This document shows, in pieces, positions 8,413 through 16,199 of a stretch of DNA of 64,000 bases. A program made the position numbers and the translations under genes. How positions within the stretch are numbered: position 1 is the first letter of the stretch; every line of letters begins with the position of its first letter. The notes under the pieces were generated by a model, which did no database searches, had not been told where the DNA came from, and saw only the letters and a list, made by a program, of their open reading frames with translations. Source of the stretch: Paraclostridium sordellii (GTDB lineage: Bacteria; Bacillota; Clostridia; Peptostreptococcales; Peptostreptococcaceae); NCBI RefSeq assembly GCF_000953675.1, contig NZ_LN679998.1, positions 1,325,911 through 1,389,910 of the forward strand. The letters are read 5' to 3'.

Positions 8413-9843
8413 ATGTTAAAATTTTTACAACGTATAGGTAAATCATTAATGCTACCAATAGCAACTTTACCTATTGCTGGGATAATGTTAAGACTTGGAC
8501 AAGCAGATGTAGTTAATGCTCTAGGTGGTATACCATTTATGCAAACGATACTACCATTTTTCGGAGCTGCTGGATCAGCTTTATTTGATAATCTTCCATT
8601 ATTATTTGCTCTGGGAGTTGCTGTAGGTTTTTCAGATGATCAAAATGGAGCATCTGCATTAGCAGGAGTCATATCATATTTTACATTAACAAATGTTACG
8701 AAACAGTACTGGACTATGAACTTAAGCTCAGACTTAGTATCAACCCTAAATATATCATTTTTAGGAGGTATACTAGCAGGATTAATAGGAGGACTTTGCT
8801 ATAATAAATTTAGGAAAGTTAAACTACCAGAGTTTTTAGCTTTCTTTGGAGGAAGAAGACTAGTTCCCATAGTGGCAGGACTTATATCTGTTATAATAGC
8901 TATACCTTTAGCTATGATATGGCCAACAGTACAGGGAGCATTGACTCAATTCTCAATGTCAATAGTAGGATTTGGAGCTGTAGGAGCTGCAATATTTGGA
9001 CTTTTTAATAGACTATTAATACCTGTAGGCCTACATCATGTTTTAAACTCATTTTTCTGGTTCCAATTAGGAAGCTATAATGGAAAAACAGGAGATATAG
9101 CTAGATTTTTTGCAGGGGATCCAACAGCGGGACATTTTATGGCAGGATTTTTCCCAATAATGATGTTTGGATTACCAGCAATAGCTCTTGCTATTTACTT
9201 TGCAGCTAATAAGGAAAAAAGAAAGGCTGTAGGAGGAATGCTTTTATCATTAGCACTTACTTCTTTTTTAACAGGAGTTACTGAGCCAATTGAGTTTTTA
9301 TTTATATTCTTATCACCAATGTTATTAGTTGCACATGCAATACTTACATCACTATCATTTTTTATAGTAGATAGTTTAGGTATATTACATGGATTTACAT
9401 TCTCAGCGGGAGCTATAGATTATTTAATGAACTTTGGACTAGCGACAAATCCACTGACTTTATTATTAGTTGGCTTAGGAATGGGAGTATTGTATTTTAT
9501 CGTATTTTATATATTAATAATAAAACTGAATTTACCCACACCTGGTAGAGAAGAAGATTGCGATGAGTTTGATCAAAATGGAGCACAAGTTAATGTAGGT
9601 GGAGATGAAGCTGTAGCAAAGAAATATATCGAGTTTTTAGGTGGATCAGAAAATATAGTTAAGGTAGAGAATTGTGCTACTCGATTAAGATTAGAATTAT
9701 TAGATACAGATAGAATAAATGAAAAAGGATTAAAATCTATAGGAGCAAAAGGAATTGTTAAATTAAACAAAACAAGTGCTCAGGTTATAGTTGGAACAAA
9801 TGTAGAATTTGTTGCAGATGGTATGAAAGTTTTTCTAAAATAA
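8413..9843 (+). CDS. nagE: PTS transporter, N-acetylglucosamine/glucose-type EIICB
   Basis: The protein begins with the EIIC signature of the glucose family (LQRIGKSLMLPIATLPIAGIMLRLG) and has about ten membrane helices over residues 1-375, including the NLPLLFALGVAVG and FLTGVTEPIEF motifs. The C-terminal EIIB domain (~400-476) carries the phosphorylated cysteine in VENCATRLRLEL (Cys421). It imports and phosphorylates a hexose; the sequence fits NagE (N-acetylglucosamine) better than PtsG, but specificity is inference. There is no EIIA domain here, so phosphate must come from a separate EIIA. It has its own promoter and terminator. Confidence 0.85.
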   Translation: MLKFLQRIGKSLMLPIATLPIAGIMLRLGQADVVNALGGIPFMQTILPFFGAAGSALFDNLPLLFALGVAVGFSDDQNGASALAGVISYFTLTNVTKQYWTMNLSSDLVSTLNISFLGGILAGLIGGLCYNKFRKVKLPEFLAFFGGRRLVPIVAGLISVIIAIPLAMIWPTVQGALTQFSMSIVGFGAVGAAIFGLFNRLLIPVGLHHVLNSFFWFQLGSYNGKTGDIARFFAGDPTAGHFMAGFFPIMMFGLPAIALAIYFAANKEKRKAVGGMLLSLALTSFLTGVTEPIEFLFIFLSPMLLVAHAILTSLSFFIVDSLGILHGFTFSAGAIDYLMNFGLATNPLTLLLVGLGMGVLYFIVFYILIIKLNLPTPGREEDCDEFDQNGAQVNVGGDEAVAKKYIEFLGGSENIVKVENCATRLRLELLDTDRINEKGLKSIGAKGIVKLNKTSAQVIVGTNVEFVADGMKVFLK

Positions 9844-9872
9844 AAAAGAGTGTCTTATAGACACTCTTTTTT
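9843..9872. terminator. Bidirectional terminator
   Basis: AAAAAGAGTGTC and GACACTCTTTTTT form a stem around TTATA. It serves the PTS gene on the plus strand and the convergent selenoprotein gene, whose stop codon abuts it, on the minus strand. Confidence 0.85.
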
Positions 9873-10167
9873 AATAGTACTCATTAAAATCACAATCTAC
9901 ACTAAATTCATTAGGGCTTAGAAGCCCACCAAAAGATATACATATGTTATTAATTTGTGATGCTAATCTTTTACTTATAATTATACTATATCCATCAAAT
10001 TCAAATAATTGATCATCTTTCTGTAACTCATCCAGAGTTAAATGCACTCGGGCATCACATCAAAAGCTTATTGTTCTAATGAATATCCTGATGTATTTCT
10101 TACTTGATTCATTTTTAAGCAATTTATCAAGTTGAACCTTTGCTGAATTATAAATTTGTATATTCAT
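9871..10167 (-). CDS. HesB-like selenoprotein with in-frame UGA
   Basis: Reading UGA at 10062-10060 as selenocysteine gives a continuous 98-residue protein. It starts at ATG 10167 behind a good AGGAG site, and Sec is residue 36 in the context TISF-U-CDARVHLTLDE. That is where IscA/HesB proteins have their first cluster cysteine, followed by the conserved L-x-LDE. After the UGA a 7-bp stem with one mismatch (CCCGAGU/ACUCUGG, 10052-10032) encloses a 7-base loop starting with G, at a spacing suited to a bacterial SECIS. The C-terminal CGCG motif of IscA is absent, so classical Fe-S scaffolding is unlikely. Related to the gene at 45950-46282. Confidence 0.8.
10032..10062 (-). promoter_or_regulatory. 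Candidate bacterial SECIS hairpin
   Basis: On the minus strand the UGA is followed by 7 bases, then CCCGAGU, loop GCAUUUA, and ACUCUGG. All positions pair except one C-U mismatch. Size, position and a G at the loop start fit the bacterial SECIS model. The fold is from hand pairing only. Confidence 0.55.
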
Positions 10168-10245
10168 TTTAAATCTCCTAGGTTAAATTTTAATTTACTT
10201 ATACAATAATAAGGTAAATTAGATAAATTAACAAGATTTATTAAG

Positions 10246-10497
10246 CTAAGAAAGTGTATTTGTATTATTTAAACAATCATCACATATAAAGCCTTCATTG
10301 GGAAAATAATTTTTTTCATTATGAGGATAAGGGTTAAGACATCTACAACAAGTACTATGGTAATATTTAGGAACTGCATAAACTTCTATGCCGGGAATAG
10401 AATTAAAAGTATCTAATGTTTTAGATGCAGAAAAATAATCTTCATATATAGACTTAGCTTCTTCAACAGCTTTTCTTCTTAAATAACTATCATTCAT
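10246..10497 (-). CDS. Small hypothetical protein with C-terminal Cys motifs
   Basis: The 83-residue protein starts behind an AGGAGG site. Its N-terminal half is helical and charged; the C-terminal half has CCRC (residues ~50-53) and a later CxxC (CDDC), enough for one zinc site. No family recognised. It lies 78 bases upstream of the selenoprotein gene on the same strand and could be co-transcribed with it; no terminator is visible between them. Confidence 0.6.
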   Translation of the reverse strand: MNDSYLRRKAVEEAKSIYEDYFSASKTLDTFNSIPGIEVYAVPKYYHSTCCRCLNPYPHNEKNYFPNEGFICDDCLNNTNTLS

Positions 10498-11202
10498 AGC
10501 AAATACCTCCTATATAATTTTATATAATTAGTATTCCTATAATTTAGATTATGTATTAAGAAAAATTTGGAAGTTAATAGAAAAACTTTAACAATTATTG
10601 TATAATAGAAAAAATATATATTTTTAATGTATTACTTAAATCAAATTAAGAAAAATTTTAAAATTATAGCTTAGAACATATTAAATAAGTAATATATATG
10701 TTATGAAAAACCTAAAAGGAATAAAATAATTTATCTAATCATAAAATTACAAACATAAGTATAGCATTAAAATTAAAATATTTTTGCTATAAGAACAAAT
10801 GTACGTAAATGACTATTTTTTAAGGATAAGCTTGTCTATCAAATAGGGATAATAGGCAGTTAATATTTGCAAATAATGCAAATACCACTTATAATAGACG
10901 ATATGAATCTTGTAACCAGATAGATAAATACATAAAAATATATATTATTAAAAAGTTATGGGTGTGGATGTTTTAGTATATCAAACTGGATATTAGATTT
11001 TCAGTAAAATACAAAAAAGCTATTTAAAAATACTTATATTAAAAAAACATTCAAAAAAGTAAAAATATAAAGTGAATTTATGAAAACTTTTGTAAAAGTA
11101 TGAAGGAAATTTAACTTATATATGTAATATTTATAAATATGCAATTATATTACATGATAACAAACCATATCAAAACTTAAGATGGGGGGCAATAACGAAA
11201 AT
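10498..11202. other. Long intergenic region, possibly holding a structured RNA
   Basis: About 700 bases without a plausible protein gene. The section 10825-10930 is less AT-rich and contains a perfect 8-bp hairpin (TATTTGCA, loop AATAA, TGCAAATA at ~10864-10884), preceded by a possible stem GTCTATC/GATAATAGGC at ~10834-10858. I recognise no known RNA family. It sits well upstream of the PBP gene. Confidence 0.4.
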
Positions 11203-13623
11203 ATGAGTGACAAAACAGGAAAGAAAAGTAGCCTTGCAAAAAAAATAGCAATAGGTTTTTTAGTGTTATTTGGTTGTGGAGTTGCGGCTGTTAGTTTATT
11301 TATTATAGGAATACTAATAACTACTCCAGATATAGATCCACATAAAATGGTGTTTGCAGAAAATTCTATTATCTATGATGCAAACAAGAAGGTGACAGAA
11401 AAAATCAAAGGACCTTCTGAATCAAGATATGTGATTAAAAATATGAGTGAAATACCAAGTAACATGAAAAATGCTGTTCTTGCTATAGAAGACCACACTT
11501 TCTATGAACACCATGGTATAAATATAAAAAGAACTATGGGTGCATTTGTACAAAATTTTAAATCTGGGTATAAATCACAAGGTGCAAGTACTATTACTCA
11601 GCAGTTAGCAAAAAATATGTATTTAACTAATGAGAAAACTTATAAAAGAAAAATAAAAGAGTTATATTATGCACTTAAATTAGAGAAAGAATTAAGTAAG
11701 GATGAAATTTTATTAGCTTACTTAAATACACTATCTTTAGGACAAGGAACAAGAGGTGTAAAAGCTGCAGCTGCTAAATATTTTGACAAAGATGTATCAC
11801 AGCTAGATTTAGCAGAATGTGCATTACTTGCAGGAATAACTAAATATCCTAGTAAATATTCAGCATATAAAACATCTAAATTAAATCTTAATGATGATCT
11901 TGATAATGCTCAAATTTTAATATACTCTCAAGATTATGTACCAACAGATGATGATCTTGAAATGTATAGAATCTTACATGAAAATGGAAAAGTAGATGAT
12001 TTAACATATGATGCATTAAGAAAAGGTAGAAAAGTTATTTATCAAGCTAAGTTCAATGAAGAGTCTAAAAAAAGACAAGAAGTTGTATTATCAAGAATGT
12101 TAGAGCTTGGGTATATAACAAAAAGTCAATATGATGAAGCTATAAAAGAAGAAATTAAAATAAAATTAGGTGATAAAGCCGAAAATGAAAACTCATCATA
12201 TTTTAACAGTTTAGTTAAAAAAGATGTTATGCAAGCTTTAGTTAAAGAAGGATATACTAAGGATGAGGCAGAAGACATGTTATATAATGGAGGACTTAGA
12301 ATATATTCTACTATAGATTCTGCTACTCAAGATATAGTAGAGAAAGAATATGAAGATGATTCTAATTTCCCAGGAACATATACAGATGGACATGGAAATC
12401 TTCAACCTCAATCTGCAATGGTTATAATGGATAATAACAATGGTCAAATTAAAGCTATGATAGGAGGTCGTGGTATAGGAGGAGAAAGCCTTTATAATAG
12501 AGCTACAAATCCAAGACAACCAGGATCATCAATAAAGCCATTAGCTGTATATTTACCTTTAATGGAAAGAGTGGGAATGACTCCTCAGTCAAATCTTCCA
12601 GATCAACCTATAAAAAAATTAAATGGAAAAGATTGGCCTAGAAACTTTGCAGGAGTATATTATGGAACAGTAGGAATGAGTACAGCAGTTAAACATTCAT
12701 ACAATGCTTCTGTAGTTCAAGGGGCAGCTATGTTAGGTAAAAATGAATCTGAATCTATGGAAATAGTACTTAAAGCATTAAAAGATGTTGGAATAACTAC
12801 AATAAATGACACAAAAGACAAATATTATCCTACTGTACTTGGAGGTATGGATAAAGGAGTTTCACCACTTGAGATGACTGCAGCATATGCAACTATTGCA
12901 AATGGTGGGGTTTATGTAGAACCTATGACATTTACAAAAATAGAATTATCAGATGGAAGTACTTTATTAGAAAATAAACCAAAGAAAAAAAGAGTATATT
13001 CTGAAAATACAGCATATTATATGACAAAAATGCTAGAAGGAGCAGTAAATGATGGTACAGGTAAAGCTGCTAGATTATCAGGTATGGCAGTTGCCGGGAA
13101 AACAGGAACAACAAGCAACAATAGAGATGCATGGTTCTGTGGATATACTCCATATTACACAGCATCTGTTTGGATAGGAAATGATAGAGCTAACTCTTTA
13201 TCACAAGGAAGTAAAATCGCGGCTTCTTTATGGAGAGATATTATGGACCCAGTTCATAGTGGACTAGAAGGTAGACAATTTGATAAAACAGGTCCATTTG
13301 CTAATGTGGATGTAGGATATTCAGAAGGGGCAAGTTCAAGTCCAAAGCCGGTTGAACCACCGACAGAGGAACAACCACCAACTGATCCAAATCAGCCGGC
13401 AACTGATCCAAATCAGCCAACGCCACCGACTGATCCAAATCAGCCAGTAACTGATCCAAATCAGCCAACACCACCGACTGATCCAAATCAACCGAATCCA
13501 ACGCCGACACCACCGGCACCGGATCCGACACCACCGGCACCAGATCCAAATCCAGTGCCGCCACCGACACCAACGCCACCGGCTGATCCAAATCAACAGG
13601 GAACACCATCTCCTGCAGCATAA
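11203..13623 (+). CDS. Class A penicillin-binding protein (PBP1A-like) with proline-rich tail
   Basis: The preferred start is ATG 11203, with a G-rich binding site (GGGGGG, 11184-11189) upstream; ATG 11182 would lie before that site. One membrane helix (residues ~15-40) is followed by a GT51 transglycosylase domain with catalytic Glu in AIEDHTFYEHHG and the GASTITQQLAKN motif. The transpeptidase domain has SSIK (SxxK), SYN (SxN) and KTGTTSNN (KTG). The last ~85 residues are a low-complexity tail of repeated TDPNQP and PxPPxP units, likely wall-spanning. It polymerises and cross-links peptidoglycan. Single gene with terminator. Confidence 0.95.
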   Translation: MSDKTGKKSSLAKKIAIGFLVLFGCGVAAVSLFIIGILITTPDIDPHKMVFAENSIIYDANKKVTEKIKGPSESRYVIKNMSEIPSNMKNAVLAIEDHTFYEHHGINIKRTMGAFVQNFKSGYKSQGASTITQQLAKNMYLTNEKTYKRKIKELYYALKLEKELSKDEILLAYLNTLSLGQGTRGVKAAAAKYFDKDVSQLDLAECALLAGITKYPSKYSAYKTSKLNLNDDLDNAQILIYSQDYVPTDDDLEMYRILHENGKVDDLTYDALRKGRKVIYQAKFNEESKKRQEVVLSRMLELGYITKSQYDEAIKEEIKIKLGDKAENENSSYFNSLVKKDVMQALVKEGYTKDEAEDMLYNGGLRIYSTIDSATQDIVEKEYEDDSNFPGTYTDGHGNLQPQSAMVIMDNNNGQIKAMIGGRGIGGESLYNRATNPRQPGSSIKPLAVYLPLMERVGMTPQSNLPDQPIKKLNGKDWPRNFAGVYYGTVGMSTAVKHSYNASVVQGAAMLGKNESESMEIVLKALKDVGITTINDTKDKYYPTVLGGMDKGVSPLEMTAAYATIANGGVYVEPMTFTKIELSDGSTLLENKPKKKRVYSENTAYYMTKMLEGAVNDGTGKAARLSGMAVAGKTGTTSNNRDAWFCGYTPYYTASVWIGNDRANSLSQGSKIAASLWRDIMDPVHSGLEGRQFDKTGPFANVDVGYSEGASSSPKPVEPPTEEQPPTDPNQPATDPNQPTPPTDPNQPVTDPNQPTPPTDPNQPNPTPTPPAPDPTPPAPDPNPVPPPTPTPPADPNQQGTPSPAA
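13340..13620 (+). repeat. Proline-rich tandem repeat coding region
   Basis: Repeated GATCCAAATCAGCC-type units encode TDPNQP and PTPP. The stretch is much richer in G+C and in CCG/CCA/ACG codons than anything around it, which also creates spurious open frames on the other strand. Confidence 0.85.
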
Positions 13624-13635
13624 TTAATAAATAAT

Positions 13636-13671
13636 AAAAGAGATATAGGATTAATCCTATATCTCTTTTTT
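13636..13671. terminator. Bidirectional terminator
   Basis: AAAAGAGATATAGGATT and its complement AATCCTATATCTCTTTT form a perfect stem between the convergent PBP and exchanger genes, with A and T runs on both sides. Confidence 0.9.
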
Positions 13672-14665
13672 AAACTTTAAATATAACTAGCATCATGTAG
13701 ATAGCATAAGCTGCTATTAAAATAATACTTTCAAATTTATTAACATCTTTTTTTCTAATTGAAAACAAGTAAGTTACAATTGTTATTAAAATCATTATAG
13801 ATATATCAAAAAACAAGCTTGGATCTACAGGTATAGGAGAAATTAATGATGATAAACCTAAGATGAATAAAATATTAAATACATTAGAACCAATAACATT
13901 TCCAAGTGCTATGTCACTTTCGCCTTTACTTGCAGCTATAACGGAGGTTACAAATTCTGGTAATGATGTTCCTATAGATACTATAGTAAGACCTATCATT
14001 TTTTCACTAACTCCAAATGTCATAGCTATATCAGATGCACAATCTACAACTAGCTTTCCGCCTAATATAATGCCTATAATACCAACAATAGACATTATAA
14101 GAGCTTTTGAAAGAGATATTTCACAAGTGCATGTATTACATGAAGAATTATCTTTAGATAATACTAAGTCATCATAATCAATTTTTGTTTCTTTTCTTGA
14201 TTTAAGTGCAACTCCTAGCAAATAGTAAATAAATATTATGAAAAATAGTAAAAGTATTAAACCATCTCCGCTAGATAGAATTGAAATTGAACTCTTTTGA
14301 AATACAAAATCATTACAAAGTATAAATAAAACAATTGATGATAATAAAAGAAAAGGAAATTCTTTTAAAAGTATGGATTTTTTTACAGGTAAAGTTGATA
14401 TAAAAGCAGACATACCTACAACGCATAACAGATTAAATATATTAGAACCAATAATATTTCCAAGTGCTATTCCATTTTGACCTTGAATAGAGGCTGTTAT
14501 ACTAACAGCAGCTTCAGGAGCACTAGTTCCAAAGGCAACTATAGTAAGACCTATAATCAATGGAGGTACCTTGAAATATTTGGCTATACTAGATGAGCCA
14601 TCTACAAAATAATCAGCCCCTTTTACTAAAAATAAAAAGCCAAGCAATAAAAATAAGTAAACCAT
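13670..14665 (-). CDS. CaCA family cation exchanger under a Mn riboswitch
   Basis: The 331-residue protein has about ten membrane helices in two inverted halves, each with the α-repeat signature of Ca2+/Na+ exchangers (GTSAPEAAVS and GTSLPEFVTS, with GNIIGSN and GNVIGSN). An AAAGGAG site precedes ATG 14665. Sequence alone would give 'calcium/sodium antiporter' (YrbG-like), but the yybP-ykoY riboswitch directly upstream argues that the physiological load is Mn2+ or that the exporter responds to it. This substrate is inference. Confidence 0.9.
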   Translation of the reverse strand: MVYLFLLLGFLFLVKGADYFVDGSSSIAKYFKVPPLIIGLTIVAFGTSAPEAAVSITASIQGQNGIALGNIIGSNIFNLLCVVGMSAFISTLPVKKSILLKEFPFLLLSSIVLFILCNDFVFQKSSISILSSGDGLILLLFFIIFIYYLLGVALKSRKETKIDYDDLVLSKDNSSCNTCTCEISLSKALIMSIVGIIGIILGGKLVVDCASDIAMTFGVSEKMIGLTIVSIGTSLPEFVTSVIAASKGESDIALGNVIGSNVFNILFILGLSSLISPIPVDPSLFFDISIMILITIVTYLFSIRKKDVNKFESIILIAAYAIYMMLVIFKV

Positions 14666-14698
14666 AAAAATATCTCCTTTTAAGTTTATTTATATAAA

Positions 14699-14853
14699 TA
14701 AAAAAGACCTTCTAAATAAATAGAAAAAATTTCTACTCATTTAGAAGGTCTTGCTAACAAGATTAAACTCGCTAATTGACCGAGTGATATTTTAAACACT
14801 GATATGACGATCAATTAACACCAAAGTGTAAGCTACTCCCCTTCTAGGGATTT
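14699..14853 (-). ncRNA. yybP-ykoY family Mn2+ riboswitch with terminator
   Basis: On the minus strand the leader reads CCTAGAAGGGGAGTAGC early on, the hallmark of the yybP-ykoY aptamer, followed by a long paired region and a strong terminator at 14752-14699 (AAGACCTTCTAAAT with its complement and a T run). This class senses Mn2+ and turns on expression of metal exporters when Mn2+ is high. The controlled gene is the exchanger that starts at 14665. Confidence 0.85.
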
Positions 14854-14867
14854 GTTTTTATAATTTA

Positions 14868-14895
14868 ATTATATGTAATTTTTAGAAAAAGTCAA
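14868..14895 (-). promoter_or_regulatory. Promoter for the riboswitch leader
   Basis: On the minus strand TTGACT, a 16-base spacer and TATAAT lie between the corA stop codon and the riboswitch, so the exchanger is transcribed separately from corA. Confidence 0.65.
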
Positions 14896-14900
14896 CCAAT

Positions 14901-15836
14901 TTATAACAATTTATTTCTAGACATTATAAATGTAAGAATTAAACACATTATACATGTTATTAAGATTACTATCCAAAATCCATTTACATGGTTAGAAAAT
15001 GGCAATCCTTCTACGTTCATACCAAAGAAACCAGATACAATAGTAGGAATTGACATTATAAGTGTAATGGATGTAAGAAACTGCATAACAGTATTTTGAT
15101 TATTACTTACTATGGCACTAAATGCATCCATGATTCTGCTTAATATATCTCCATAAATTGTAGCCATTTCAAGAGCTTGTTTATTTTCTATGATAACATC
15201 TTCAAGTAAATCTTCATCTTCTGAATATTTTTTTATAGATTCAGTCCTAAGCATTTTATTAAGAACTAATTCATTAGCCTTTAAAGAAGTAGAAAAATAT
15301 ATAAGTGATTTTTCTAACTCTAGAAGTTGCACTAGTTCTTTATTTTTCATTGATTTATAAATTTCTTTCTCTATGGCAATTGTCATTTTATTTATTCTTC
15401 TAAGATAATGTAAATAATAGCTTGCATTCTTATAAAGTACTTGAAGAATAAATCTAGTTTTTTTGAAAGTAAAAAAATTTTTAACATGTCCTACTATAAA
15501 GTCATTTAATATTTTAGTTTGAGCTGTACATATAGTAACTATTGTATTATCTAATAATATTATGCCTAGAGGAATAGTCGAATAATGTGCAGAAGACGCA
15601 TCACTTTCATCGACAGGTATATCAATAAGTATCAATATATGATTATCTTCTATATCAATTCTTGAACGTTCCTCCTCATCAAGGGCAGCTCTAATACTCT
15701 CTATATCTATATTAAATTTAGTTGATATATCTAGGATTTCAGCTGTAGTAGGTTCAACTAAATTAATCCAACAACCATTTTCAAATGATTTTAGTTTTTC
15801 TAATTTAGAGTCGATAGTTTTATAGTATCTTATCAT
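14901..15836 (-). CDS. corA: CorA family magnesium/divalent cation channel
   Basis: The 311-residue protein has a long soluble N-terminal domain, a long stalk helix rich in charged residues (~130-240) and two C-terminal membrane helices, with the selectivity motif GMN at the end of the first (FFGMNVEGLPF). The family forms pentamers that import Mg2+ and sometimes Co2+ or Ni2+. It starts behind AAAGGAGTGAT at ATG 15836. The ~180-base leader holds an 18-codon ORF and extensive inverted repeats (see 15933-15989). Confidence 0.9.
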   Translation of the reverse strand: MIRYYKTIDSKLEKLKSFENGCWINLVEPTTAEILDISTKFNIDIESIRAALDEEERSRIDIEDNHILILIDIPVDESDASSAHYSTIPLGIILLDNTIVTICTAQTKILNDFIVGHVKNFFTFKKTRFILQVLYKNASYYLHYLRRINKMTIAIEKEIYKSMKNKELVQLLELEKSLIYFSTSLKANELVLNKMLRTESIKKYSEDEDLLEDVIIENKQALEMATIYGDILSRIMDAFSAIVSNNQNTVMQFLTSITLIMSIPTIVSGFFGMNVEGLPFSNHVNGFWIVILITCIMCLILTFIMSRNKLL

Positions 15837-15849
15837 TTGATCACTCCTT

Positions 15850-16060
15850 TATTCAGTTTTAAAAGCAATCACTTAAGTATTATCTACATAATTGCTTAAA
15901 CATATAATGAAATAAAGGAATTTAAGCAGTTATTAAGTTACCTTAAGCGATTTTAAAAATAAACATATCCGCAATGGAATACTGTCCATTTGTAATATCA
16001 CTCCTTCTATTTTATTTAGTAAAAAAGACCACATCGGCATTACTGCTTAAGAGGTCACAT
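15850..16060 (-). promoter_or_regulatory. Structured corA leader with CUUAAG repeats
   Basis: In transcript order: a hairpin with GACC/GGUC ends, an inner GCA/UGC stem and then six Us (terminator-like, 16058-16026); the 18-codon ORF; and an 11-bp stem (AATCGCTTAAG/CTTAAGTGATT) enclosing an 8-bp stem. The palindrome CTTAAG or close variants occur in every arm, so several exclusive pairings are possible. This fits an RNA switch, but no known riboswitch class was recognised. Confidence 0.5.
15933..15989 (-). CDS. Putative corA leader peptide (18 codons)
   Basis: On the minus strand ATG 15989 follows a strong GAAGGAGTGAT site and encodes MDSIPLRICLFLKSLKVT, then a stop. The site closely resembles that of corA itself. 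The 3' end of this ORF (ATCGCTTAAG) can pair with CTTAAGTGAT just upstream of corA, enclosing a second 8-bp hairpin (TGCTTAAA/TTTAAGCA). Ribosome position on the small ORF could therefore change the fold near the corA start. Leader peptides of this type control Mg transporters in enteric bacteria; homology to them is not claimed. Confidence 0.5.
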   Translation of the reverse strand: MDSIPLRICLFLKSLKVT

Positions 16061-16199
16061 AAACTTATAATACCATAAAATAAATGCCAATACAATAATA
16101 TACTAAATCAAAGTTAAATAAAAAATATAACTAAAGTAATTAAGAAAATTTAATATATTTTTTATATAATTAACTTATAGTAATTTAAGGAGGAGTATT

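Noticed and set aside
10060-10062. Reading the first HesB-like gene as a pseudogene with a nonsense mutation
   Set aside because: Frame, start site and terminator are intact on both sides, and a second gene has UGA at the equivalent position.
13301-13621. Overlapping minus-strand open frames opposite the PBP tail
   Set aside because: They exist only because the proline-repeat codons avoid stops on the other strand; they have no ribosome binding site and a biased repeat composition.
15933-15989. M-box (ykoK) Mg riboswitch before corA
   Set aside because: The conserved M-box core sequences are not present; the region instead shows a small ORF and CTTAAG stems.
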